From Mycobacterium sp. 852002-51961_SCH5331710 (lineage in GTDB: Bacteria; Actinomycetota; Actinomycetes; Mycobacteriales; Mycobacteriaceae), in the NCBI RefSeq assembly GCF_001665535.1, contig NZ_LZSQ01000090.1, positions 1 to 64,000 of the forward strand: 64,000 nucleotides of DNA. The letters are read 5' to 3'. Positions 57,241 through 64,000 of this stretch are shown here, one piece after another (positions within the stretch are counted from its first letter, which is position 1; each line of letters starts with the position of its first letter). A program made the translations under genes and the position numbers. A model generated the notes under the pieces. It was not told where the DNA came from and did not search any database. It saw only the letters and a list, made by a program, of their open reading frames with translations.

Positions 57241-58140
57241 TCACGAATTCGGAACCATCGAGACCTGTGCGCCGGCCAGCCCCCGGCCACATTGATCGCA
57301 CGCGAAGACGGCGGTGAAGGGGTCGCCGCACGTGGTGTGTGTCAGCAGGACGGCGGGCCCCTCGGGGTCCGGGAACCACCGCTGGGCCCACTGCAGCGCA
57401 GAGATCAGCACCGGGAACAGCGCGCGACCCTTCTCGGTCAGGTCGTACCGGTTGCCGGTGTCGATGAGCACGCCGTTGGCGGTGAAGATCGCCAACCGGT
57501 CGGCGATAGACCCAGGCGGCGCGCCGAGCTGGACCTGAAAGTCGGTGAACCGTCGTACGCCGACGAACGCCGCGACCAGCAGCGCGAAGCCCCAGCGGTT
57601 GCCCATGACGCTCATCGTCTGCGGGAAGAGGCCGGCCGCGGCGTGCTGGTCGGACTCCGAGCGTCGACGCGTCGGCGCCGCGGCGGGAACAGATCGCTCC
57701 CACGATCCGCTCGGACCCCACTGCGGGACAACATCTTTGTCGTCGGCCCGCTCGCCGCAGGAACGGCAGACCACCACCGGGGCGAAGTCGGCGCCGCACG
57801 CGGCGTGGCGCATGGCGGGTAACGGCTCGGCGTGATCGGGGACCCAGTGGCGTTCCCACTCCCAGATCGAGAGCAGCACCGGCCACAGCGACCGACCACG
57901 GGGCGTTCCGGTGTACTCGAAACGTTGTGGCCGGTCCTGGTATTGACGCCGCTCGAGCAGTCCCGCGGTAGTCAGCGTTCGCAGCCGCGCGGTCAGCACC
58001 GAGTTCGAGATCGGCAGCCGGGCCTTGAAATCCCCGAACCGTGTCGCGCCCAGCAGCGACTGCTGCATGACGAGCAGCGTCCACTCGTCTCCGAGCAGCC
58101 CGAGCATGCGGGCAACGGCGTTCGGGTCGGGTGCGGGCAC
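57241..58140 (-). CDS. Tandem HxlR-type regulator with two Cys/His knuckles
   Basis: 299 residues made of two HxlR winged-helix units. Unit 1 (about 1-110) has G-D-E-W-T-L-L-V and R-F-G-D-F-K-A-R-L-P-I-S-N-S-V-L-T-A-R-L. Unit 2 (about 172-262) has G-N-R-W-G-F-A-L-L-V and R-F-T-D-F. After each unit comes H-x2-C-x9-C-x2-C: H112/C115/C125/C128 and H268/C271/C281/C284, a likely zinc or iron knuckle. Normal HxlR proteins are single-unit, about 110-130 residues, and act as dimers; here the dimer appears fused. GTG 58140 directly follows the carotenoid oxygenase stop. Confidence 0.82.
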   Translation of the reverse strand: MPAPDPNAVARMLGLLGDEWTLLVMQQSLLGATRFGDFKARLPISNSVLTARLRTLTTAGLLERRQYQDRPQRFEYTGTPRGRSLWPVLLSIWEWERHWVPDHAEPLPAMRHAACGADFAPVVVCRSCGERADDKDVVPQWGPSGSWERSVPAAAPTRRRSESDQHAAAGLFPQTMSVMGNRWGFALLVAAFVGVRRFTDFQVQLGAPPGSIADRLAIFTANGVLIDTGNRYDLTEKGRALFPVLISALQWAQRWFPDPEGPAVLLTHTTCGDPFTAVFACDQCGRGLAGAQVSMVPNS

Positions 58141-59667
58141 CTAGAGGCCGACGGCCTCGGCTGCCGAATCGGTCTCCCGCCACCGCCGCAACTCCGACCC
58201 GGCGGCCCACGTGGAGTGCGTACCGCTCGAGACCCGTTCCGGCAGAGGAAGTTTACAGACGGGACCGTCGGCGACCCTGGCGGCGTCGAACACCAGGCAG
58301 TAGGAGGCGTCGGCGTTCATGTCCGTCGTGAGCGTGACGAGGTATCCGTCGTCCTCGGCGATCGCCCCCGGTCGCGACGCCATCGCGGTCTCGCTGCCGT
58401 ACACCCCGTCGGGGAAGCTGAACCGTTGTTCGGCGCCGGTGTCCAGGTCGTGCTTGACCAATCCGTCGAACAGGAACCAACCCGGCTTGCCGGTGGCCGC
58501 GTATGTGTAGCGGTAGGGGAGACCGGCGAAACCGCCGTTGATCATGCCGAATTCGGTGATCGTGTCGGTCAGCTGTTCCTCGGTGGTCTGTCCGGTGACG
58601 AGGTTGAACCGCCAGCGGTGCAGCCGTGTCTGCAGCCGGTCGAGCGCCAGGAATCGGAAGGCCCGCTGCCACTTGTCGCCGGCCCTGGTGTCGACGGGCG
58701 ACGGGTCACCTTGGAAGAAGCCGTCGAGGACGATTTCGTCCCCGTCCTCGTACGCGTTGGTGAAGTGCAGCACGAACGTCGGATCCGCCTCGAACCACCG
58801 GATGTCGGAAGGGCCACCGCGGCGGGGGATCACGGCGAACCGCGACGGCATGTCCGGGTGGAAACCCGGGAAGTGGATGTCGGCTTCGAGCAACTTCGGA
58901 TCCCAGAACATGGGGAAGTCGTTGAGGATCGCGTAGTTCTCGGTGAACGCCATGTCGTGCGGTAGCCGCGGACCGGGCAGCGGTACATCGGTGAGGTGGA
59001 CGAGGTTGTTGTCCTCGTCAACGACGCCGTAGCGCATATACGGGTCCTGCTTGCTGTAGGAGAAGAACAGCAGCTCGCCGGTGCGATCGTCGACCTTGGG
59101 GTGCGCCGAAACGCCCCAATCCACGGGGAACTTGCCCCGCCAGTCCTCCTTGCCAAGGGTGTCGCCGGTGAACGGGTCGACGCGGTATAGGTCGCCGCAC
59201 TGGTAGTGGCTGGTGAGCGCGACGCCGCGGTGCACGAGGACGTCGGTGCTCGACGCGTCCTTCATCAAAGTGCGTGCGCCCCAGCCGTAATCACGCTTGG
59301 CCAGTTGGATCGGCTCTGCCAGCCCGGGCCACAGCGGCCCGCCGGCGTCGTTTTCCTCGATGAAACCGTCGGTACGGACGAACCGGTTGCGGTAGAACGC
59401 TTTTCCGTCGCGGAAGCCGACCACGTGCACCATGCCGTCCCCGTCGAACGGGTGGTAGAACTTCAGCGCCGGATGGAGCGGGTTCTCCGTGTTGCGCAGG
59501 TAGACGCCGTCGAGGTCGGCCGGGATCTCGCCCTCGACAGGCTGGAGGTCGTCGGCGTCCCACTCGGTGTTCTGCGGGCGCCACGGCCCGGTGCGGTACG
59601 GATGGTCGTCGTCGTCCGGAAGTGTCGTCAGGTATTTGCCGACGATCTCCACATTCGCGCTGCCCAT
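58141..59667 (-). CDS. Carotenoid cleavage oxygenase (RPE65 / Rv0654-like)
   Basis: 508 residues. The four iron ligands of the family are visible: His189 (V-S-A-H-P-K), His237 (L-P-H-D-M-A), His301 (F-V-L-H-F-T-N-A-Y) and His484 (S-G-T-H-S). Length and sequence fit M. tuberculosis carotenoid oxygenase Rv0654. Such enzymes cleave double bonds of carotenoids, apocarotenoids or lignostilbene-like compounds. Cotranscribed with the thiolase (1 bp between) and the HxlR gene (0 bp). Confidence 0.93.
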   Translation of the reverse strand: MGSANVEIVGKYLTTLPDDDDHPYRTGPWRPQNTEWDADDLQPVEGEIPADLDGVYLRNTENPLHPALKFYHPFDGDGMVHVVGFRDGKAFYRNRFVRTDGFIEENDAGGPLWPGLAEPIQLAKRDYGWGARTLMKDASSTDVLVHRGVALTSHYQCGDLYRVDPFTGDTLGKEDWRGKFPVDWGVSAHPKVDDRTGELLFFSYSKQDPYMRYGVVDEDNNLVHLTDVPLPGPRLPHDMAFTENYAILNDFPMFWDPKLLEADIHFPGFHPDMPSRFAVIPRRGGPSDIRWFEADPTFVLHFTNAYEDGDEIVLDGFFQGDPSPVDTRAGDKWQRAFRFLALDRLQTRLHRWRFNLVTGQTTEEQLTDTITEFGMINGGFAGLPYRYTYAATGKPGWFLFDGLVKHDLDTGAEQRFSFPDGVYGSETAMASRPGAIAEDDGYLVTLTTDMNADASYCLVFDAARVADGPVCKLPLPERVSSGTHSTWAAGSELRRWRETDSAAEAVGL

Positions 59668-59668
59668 G

Positions 59669-60883
59669 TCATGCCTTCCCGACGATGAAACTGATGGTGG
59701 TGGCGGTGCTGCCGCCGAAGTTCAAGGTGCCGAACGTGTTTGCGCCCTCGACCTGATAGTCCTCCGCGGTTCCGCTGACCTGTTTGGCCGCGTCCAGCAG
59801 CATGCGCACCCCGGAGGCGCCGACCGGGTGTCCGCCGCCGATCAGGCCGCCGCTCGGATTGATCGGTAGACGCCCACCGATCTCGATTTCGCCGTTCTCG
59901 ATGGCCTTCCATGACTCGCCGGGCCCGGTGAGTCCGAGGTGGTCGATCGCGAGGTACTCGCTCGGGGTGAAGCAGTCGTGAACCTCGAACCCGTCGACGT
60001 CGTCGAGCGTGATGCGGGCGCGGTCGAAGGCATCGAGAACCGCACCTCGAACGTGTGGCAATACGTACGGATCGTCGGCCGCGCGATCGAATTTCTGCTG
60101 CAGCCCCAATCCGACCGTGCGGTGACCCCACCCGGCGATGCGGCCCAGCGGCCGCAGGTCCGGGTGGTCGCGGAGAAACCCGTTGGTGGCCAGCACTACG
60201 CCCGCTGCGCCGTCGGTGAGCTGACTGCAGTCGAAGCGGCGCAACCGGCCCTCCACGACCGGATTGGTGGCATCGTCATCGGTCAGGGGATCGGGGACAG
60301 ACCAAGCGCGGGTCTGCGCATTCGGGTTCGCGCGGGCGTTGGCGAAGTTCAGCGATGCGATGGCGCGCAGGTGCGCCTCGTCGATGCCGTAGCGCCGGTC
60401 GTATTCGGCGGCCACCCGGTCGAACATATAAGGCCACATGAACTTGGCGTCGGCGCCCTCGTGCCCGGTCCAGGCGGCGGCTCCGAGGCGCCGCGAGCCC
60501 GTGTCACCGGGGACTGTCTTCTCCAGCTCGACTCCGAGCACCAGGGCTGACTGGTACGCCCCGGACCGAAGATCGGCGATGGCCGACAGGACGGCCACGC
60601 TGCCGGACGCGCAGGCTGCTTCGTGTCGTGCGGCCGGTGTGTCCCACAACCCCTCGTGCACCGAGGCGGGCATCGCCCCGAGATGGCCCTGAAAAGCGAA
60701 CAGTTCGCCGAACGCGTTGCCGACGTGCACCACCCCGATGTTGGGAGCGTCCACCTTGGCCGCCGAGAGCGTCGACTCGACAACGTTCCTGGTCAGGTCC
60801 GCGTAGTCCAGACCTTCGCGGCTGAAGTTCCTGGCGAAGTCGCTCTGATAACCGCCGAGGATCCAGACATCGGATGCGTCCAT
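59669..60883 (-). CDS. Thiolase-superfamily acetyltransferase (SCP-x type)
   Basis: 404 residues. Cys91 in A-A-C-A-S-G-S is the acyl-binding residue. The SCP-x-like H-D-C-F-T-P-S-E motif is near 310, and G-G-G-H-P-V-G-A-S-G is near 360. SCP-x-type thiolases cleave 3-keto-acyl-CoA of branched or sterol-like chains, so it could shorten the side chain of an apocarotenoid acid made by the next gene product. First gene of a three-gene operon; 200 bp from the divergent ANTAR gene. Confidence 0.9.
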   Translation of the reverse strand: MDASDVWILGGYQSDFARNFSREGLDYADLTRNVVESTLSAAKVDAPNIGVVHVGNAFGELFAFQGHLGAMPASVHEGLWDTPAARHEAACASGSVAVLSAIADLRSGAYQSALVLGVELEKTVPGDTGSRRLGAAAWTGHEGADAKFMWPYMFDRVAAEYDRRYGIDEAHLRAIASLNFANARANPNAQTRAWSVPDPLTDDDATNPVVEGRLRRFDCSQLTDGAAGVVLATNGFLRDHPDLRPLGRIAGWGHRTVGLGLQQKFDRAADDPYVLPHVRGAVLDAFDRARITLDDVDGFEVHDCFTPSEYLAIDHLGLTGPGESWKAIENGEIEIGGRLPINPSGGLIGGGHPVGASGVRMLLDAAKQVSGTAEDYQVEGANTFGTLNFGGSTATTISFIVGKA

Positions 60884-60986
60884 GCCGATGACCGTACTAC
60901 AACTAAGAGAGTGACCCTGCCTAAGTGGTGAAAGAGGGCGGCCCCGTCGGCTGCCTGTCTGAACCGACGAGACCTCAGCGCGAGTA

Positions 60987-60998
60987 ACGGTCGACCGT
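60987..60998. promoter_or_regulatory. 12-bp palindrome between thiolase and ANTAR genes
   Basis: ACGGTCGACCGT is self-complementary; the match extends to 16 of 18 bases. It may be an operator, but the high-GC background makes such palindromes less rare. Confidence 0.3.
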
Positions 60999-61083
60999 CA
61001 CCCGTGCTTCCACTCGACATGCCCGATGGGGCGAGCGGCAAACAATCGTGTAGTCGACGGCCCAAAAGGGAAGACTCCTCGGC

Positions 61084-61773
61084 ATGACGCAGCCGCGTAC
61101 CCATGAGCTGGCCGAGCGGATGGCCGAATTGGCGCGTGTGTCCGCTTCGCCGCGCACCGTCGATGACGTGCTGAACGACGTCACCGAGACGGCGTGTGAG
61201 CTGATACCGGGCGCGGAATCAGTCGGGGTGCTGCTGATCGGTAGAGGGGGCAAGTTCGAATCGGTTGCCGGGACCTCGGAGCTGCCGCACACGCTCGACG
61301 AAATCCAGATGCAATTCAGCGAGGGACCGTGCGTGGAGGCGGCCCTCAACGAGCTGATCCTGCGCACCGACGACTTCCGTAATGAGGATCGCTGGCCGTT
61401 GTATGCAGCCGCGGCGGTCGATCACGGCGTGCTCAGCGGGCTCTCGATCAAGCTCTACACTGCCGACCGCACCGCAGGCGCCCTCAACATGTTCAGCTCG
61501 AAGGCGCACGCCTTCGACGCCGAAGACGAAGTCATCGGCACCGTCCTGGCCGCCCATGCAGCTGCGGCGATACTGGCCAGCCGGCAGGGCGAGCAGCTGC
61601 AGTCGGCGATGGCCACCAGGGACCGTATCGGCCAGGCCAAGGGCATCATCATGGAGCGTTATGGCGTCGACGAGGTGCGCGCGTTCGAGATGCTCAAACA
61701 ACTCTCGCAGGACAGCAACGTCAAACTCGCCGACGTCGCGCAGCGCGTCATCGATACGCGCAGCGGCGTCTGA
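61084..61773 (+). CDS. GAF-ANTAR antiterminator-type regulator
   Basis: 229 residues. GAF sensor domain about 25-165 (F-S-E-G-P-C-V-E-A near 80); ANTAR RNA-binding domain about 172-226 (A-T-R-D-R-I-G-Q-A-K-G-I-I-M-E-R...A-F-E-M-L-K-Q-L-S-Q-D-S-N-x-K-L-x-D-V-A). ANTAR domains bind paired-hexaloop RNAs and prevent termination. No two-stem ANTAR target was recognised in the window. Followed by tRNA-Arg on the other strand. Confidence 0.92.
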   Translation: MTQPRTHELAERMAELARVSASPRTVDDVLNDVTETACELIPGAESVGVLLIGRGGKFESVAGTSELPHTLDEIQMQFSEGPCVEAALNELILRTDDFRNEDRWPLYAAAAVDHGVLSGLSIKLYTADRTAGALNMFSSKAHAFDAEDEVIGTVLAAHAAAAILASRQGEQLQSAMATRDRIGQAKGIIMERYGVDEVRAFEMLKQLSQDSNVKLADVAQRVIDTRSGV

Positions 61774-61821
61774 GCATCGGCCCAGCTCGTCGGCATCAAC
61801 CGCAGTAATACACACACAAAG

Positions 61822-61894
61822 TGCCCCCGGCAGGATTCGAACCTGCGACACCGGCTTTAGGAGAGCCGTGCTCTATCCCCTGAGCTACGAGGGC
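61822..61894 (-). tRNA. tRNA-Arg (anticodon CCT)
   Basis: A 73-nt cloverleaf on the minus strand. The acceptor stem pairs 7/7 (one G-U), the anticodon loop is CTCCTAA, and the T-arm has the GGTTCGAATCC motif. It reads AGG codons. CCA is not encoded. Confidence 0.95.
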
Positions 61895-62047
61895 GGACCG
61901 CTGGCAGCTTACCGGCTGGCACCCGCTAGCAGCGCGGACCAGTCGTGCCGGGCGCGACGCGCCAAACGACACTGCGGGAAGTCCACGTCGATTACGCTAC
62001 TGTTCGTTCCGTAATTGCAGAGACCATTGCGGTCAGGAGGATCTGTC

Positions 62048-64000
62048 GTGCGCAGTCGCTACGCGGGCATGCCGTTCACGACGTCGACCGCCGAAATTCA
62101 GCGGGCACTCGAGGACGTCAGCGTTCCCACGCTGTTGCTCAGCCTCGTGCACATCACCGGCGACACCCGCTTCATCCGCGACTACGCCCAGGCCGGGTTG
62201 TTCCTCAACGAGGTTCAGGGCTTCATGTCCGAGGATGACAAGGCTCGGGCGCGAGCGGAAGCGCTCGACGTGATCACCGACTACCGCGACCGCGGCTGTC
62301 CCGAACCCGCGCGGCTCGATGCGTCCGTCGTCAAGCAGATGATGGATTGGGCCGCTTGCGAATCCGTCGGTGAGGAGTATCTGCCGCTGCTGACCGAGGA
62401 GCTCGATCTCGACGGCGCCGACCCTCGCCGACCCGAACCCCTCGACCCGGAGGCCGCGGCGAACCTACCCTTGCTCGTCATCGGTTGCGGTGAGTCCGGC
62501 CTGCTCGCTGCAATTCGGCTCAAGCAGGCCGGCCTGCCGTTCACGGTGGTCGAGAAGAACGCCGGGCCCGGCGGAACCTGGTGGGAGAACAGCTATCCCG
62601 GCGCCCGCGTCGACGTGGCCAACCACTTCTACTGCTACAGCTTCGAACCCAGCAACAACTGGAGCCACTACTTCGCCGAGCAGCCGGAGCTGCGGCAGTA
62701 CTTCGTCGACGTAATGAACAAGCACGGCGTCGGCGAGCACGTCCGCTGGGAGACCGAGGTGGTCTCGGCCGAGTGGGACGACGGACCCGGCACATGGACC
62801 GTCGCGCTGCGCGCCAAGGATGGCCGGATCTCGCGGGTGACCGTGCGCGCGATCATCAGCGCGGTCGGCCAGCTCAACCGCCCCCAGGTTCCCGACATCG
62901 ACGGCGCAGACACCTTCGGCGGTCCGGCGTTTCACTCGGCCGCGTGGAACCACGCCGTCGACGTGACCGGCCGACACGTCGCGCTGATCGGCGCGGGCGC
63001 AAGCGGATTCCAGATCGCACCTGCGATCGCCGACCGGGTTGAGCACCTCGACGTCTACCAGCGCACCGCGCAATGGATGTTCCCGAACCCGATGTACCAC
63101 GAGGAAGTCGGCGACGGCACCCGCTGGGCGATGGAGCACCTGCCGTTCTACAGCCGCTGGTACCGATTCCTACTGCTGTGGCCCGGCGCCGACAAAGGGC
63201 TGGACGCCGCCCGTGTCGATCCCGCATACCAGCAAGGCGATTACGCGGTCAGCGACATCAACGCCGCCGCGCGGATGATGTTCACCGACTGGATCACCAG
63301 TCAGGTCGACGGTGACGACGAACTGCAAGCCAAGGTCCTGCCCGACTATCCCGCAACGGGTAAACGCACGCTGCAGGACGACGGCACCTGGTTGCGAACG
63401 TTGAAGCGGGACGACGTCGAGTTGATTCGCACACCGATCGATCGGATCACGCCGACGGGCGTGGTGACCGCTGATGGCCGTGAGCGGCGTGCCGATGTGA
63501 TCGTGTACGCCACCGGTTTTCGGGCCACCGAGGTGCTGTGGCCGCTTCGGATCACCGGCCGCGACGGTGACGGCAATCCGATCGACCTGCGGGACGTCTG
63601 GGGTGACCGCCCGTTCGCGTATCGGGGGATCATGGTTCCCGGCTTCCCGAACTTCTTCCTCACCTACGGCCCCGGCACCCATCTCGCGCACGGCGGCAGC
63701 CTGATCTTCAACTCCGAATTGCAGATGCGCTATATCGGACAGTGTCTGGACGCGCTGGCCGACGGGCTTCACTCGATCGAACCGAAGGTCGACGCGACCG
63801 AAGAGTGGCGCCGCAGGTCGCAGGAGGCGATCAAGATGACCGTCTGGTCGCACCCGTCGATCGAGCACTCGTACTTCAAGAACGCCCGCGGCGAAATCCA
63901 CACCGTCAGCCCGTGGAAGCTCTACGAGTATCACGACGCGGTGCGCGAACCGGAATGGTCGGACTTCGAGTTGAGGTCCGCCGATACCGCTGTGGCTCAA
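62048..64000 (+). CDS. Flavoprotein monooxygenase, Baeyer-Villiger type, cut by window end
   Basis: At least 651 residues with no stop before base 64000. GTG 62048 has AGGAGG 7 nt upstream. A roughly 130-residue N-terminal helical extension precedes the FAD motif G-C-G-E-S-G (about 148). The BVMO fingerprint F-x-G-x3-H-x3-W-N (near 295) is followed by NADPH motif G-A-G-A-S-G (near 317). Related in architecture to the BVMO at 39453 but different in sequence and with a longer leader. Substrate unknown; genes after it are not visible. Confidence 0.9.
   Translation, partial: MRSRYAGMPFTTSTAEIQRALEDVSVPTLLLSLVHITGDTRFIRDYAQAGLFLNEVQGFMSEDDKARARAEALDVITDYRDRGCPEPARLDASVVKQMMDWAACESVGEEYLPLLTEELDLDGADPRRPEPLDPEAAANLPLLVIGCGESGLLAAIRLKQAGLPFTVVEKNAGPGGTWWENSYPGARVDVANHFYCYSFEPSNNWSHYFAEQPELRQYFVDVMNKHGVGEHVRWETEVVSAEWDDGPGTWTVALRAKDGRISRVTVRAIISAVGQLNRPQVPDIDGADTFGGPAFHSAAWNHAVDVTGRHVALIGAGASGFQIAPAIADRVEHLDVYQRTAQWMFPNPMYHEEVGDGTRWAMEHLPFYSRWYRFLLLWPGADKGLDAARVDPAYQQGDYAVSDINAAARMMFTDWITSQVDGDDELQAKVLPDYPATGKRTLQDDGTWLRTLKRDDVELIRTPIDRITPTGVVTADGRERRADVIVYATGFRATEVLWPLRITGRDGDGNPIDLRDVWGDRPFAYRGIMVPGFPNFFLTYGPGTHLAHGGSLIFNSELQMRYIGQCLDALADGLHSIEPKVDATEEWRRRSQEAIKMTVWSHPSIEHSYFKNARGEIHTVSPWKLYEYHDAVREPEWSDFELRSADTAVAQ

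Overview
The window is high-GC actinobacterial DNA that looks mycobacterial, most likely an environmental fast-growing Mycolicibacterium. The main reasons are a gene run recognisable as the M. tuberculosis Rv0904c-Rv0910 neighbourhood (accD3, echA6, MBL protein, serine hydrolase, ctpE, antitoxin and toxin homologues), a haemophore-family protein, heteromeric FadE pairs, frequent GTG starts, many 4-nt start/stop overlaps, and putative leaderless genes. No insertion sequence, prophage or CRISPR array was seen. One tRNA (Arg, anticodon CCT) is present.

Layout. 1-11 kb: the 3' end of a very large non-ribosomal peptide synthetase whose last module has lost its adenylation domain and which has no release domain. 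11-18.9 kb: an ICMT-like methyltransferase, a haemophore-like secreted protein, an epoxide hydrolase/flavoprotein pair, a FAD monooxygenase divergent from its probable TetR regulator (three operator copies between them), and small proteins of unknown role. 18.9-30.5 kb: the accD3...Rv0910 block, with a two-gene glycosyltransferase/glycogen-debranching operon inside it. That operon is preceded by a near-perfect CIRCE (HrcA heat-shock operator). 30.5-51.8 kb: two divergent operons that look like one catabolic island. The minus operon encodes a 12-blade beta-propeller/lactonase-like protein, a GntR regulator, two acyl-CoA synthetases and an SDR. The plus operon encodes SDR, Rieske oxygenase, Baeyer-Villiger-type monooxygenase, SDR, class III CoA transferase, two heteromeric acyl-CoA dehydrogenase pairs, a Gfo/Idh/MocA oxidoreductase, a TPP-dependent lyase and an aldehyde dehydrogenase. 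Two GTC/GAC palindromes between the divergent starts are candidate GntR operators.

51.8-64 kb: a DUF1330 gene and an amidohydrolase whose start codons are 4 bp apart, a CFP32-like VOC protein, a degenerate SDR, an S4 RNA-binding protein behind three 11-bp-phased direct repeats, a cupin, a GNAT protein, hsp20 with its own CIRCE, a thiolase/carotenoid-oxygenase/tandem-HxlR operon, a GAF-ANTAR protein, tRNA-Arg, and a second Baeyer-Villiger-type monooxygenase cut by the window end.

Working model for the island (inference): hydroxylation (Rieske), oxidation to a ketone (SDR), lactone formation (BVMO), lactone opening (beta-propeller protein), CoA activation (FadD, CoA transferase), desaturation of a bulky acyl-CoA (FadE pairs), and chain shortening by a TPP-dependent lyase with aldehyde oxidation. 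The substrate is probably alicyclic or terpenoid/steroid-like, but the sequence does not identify it.
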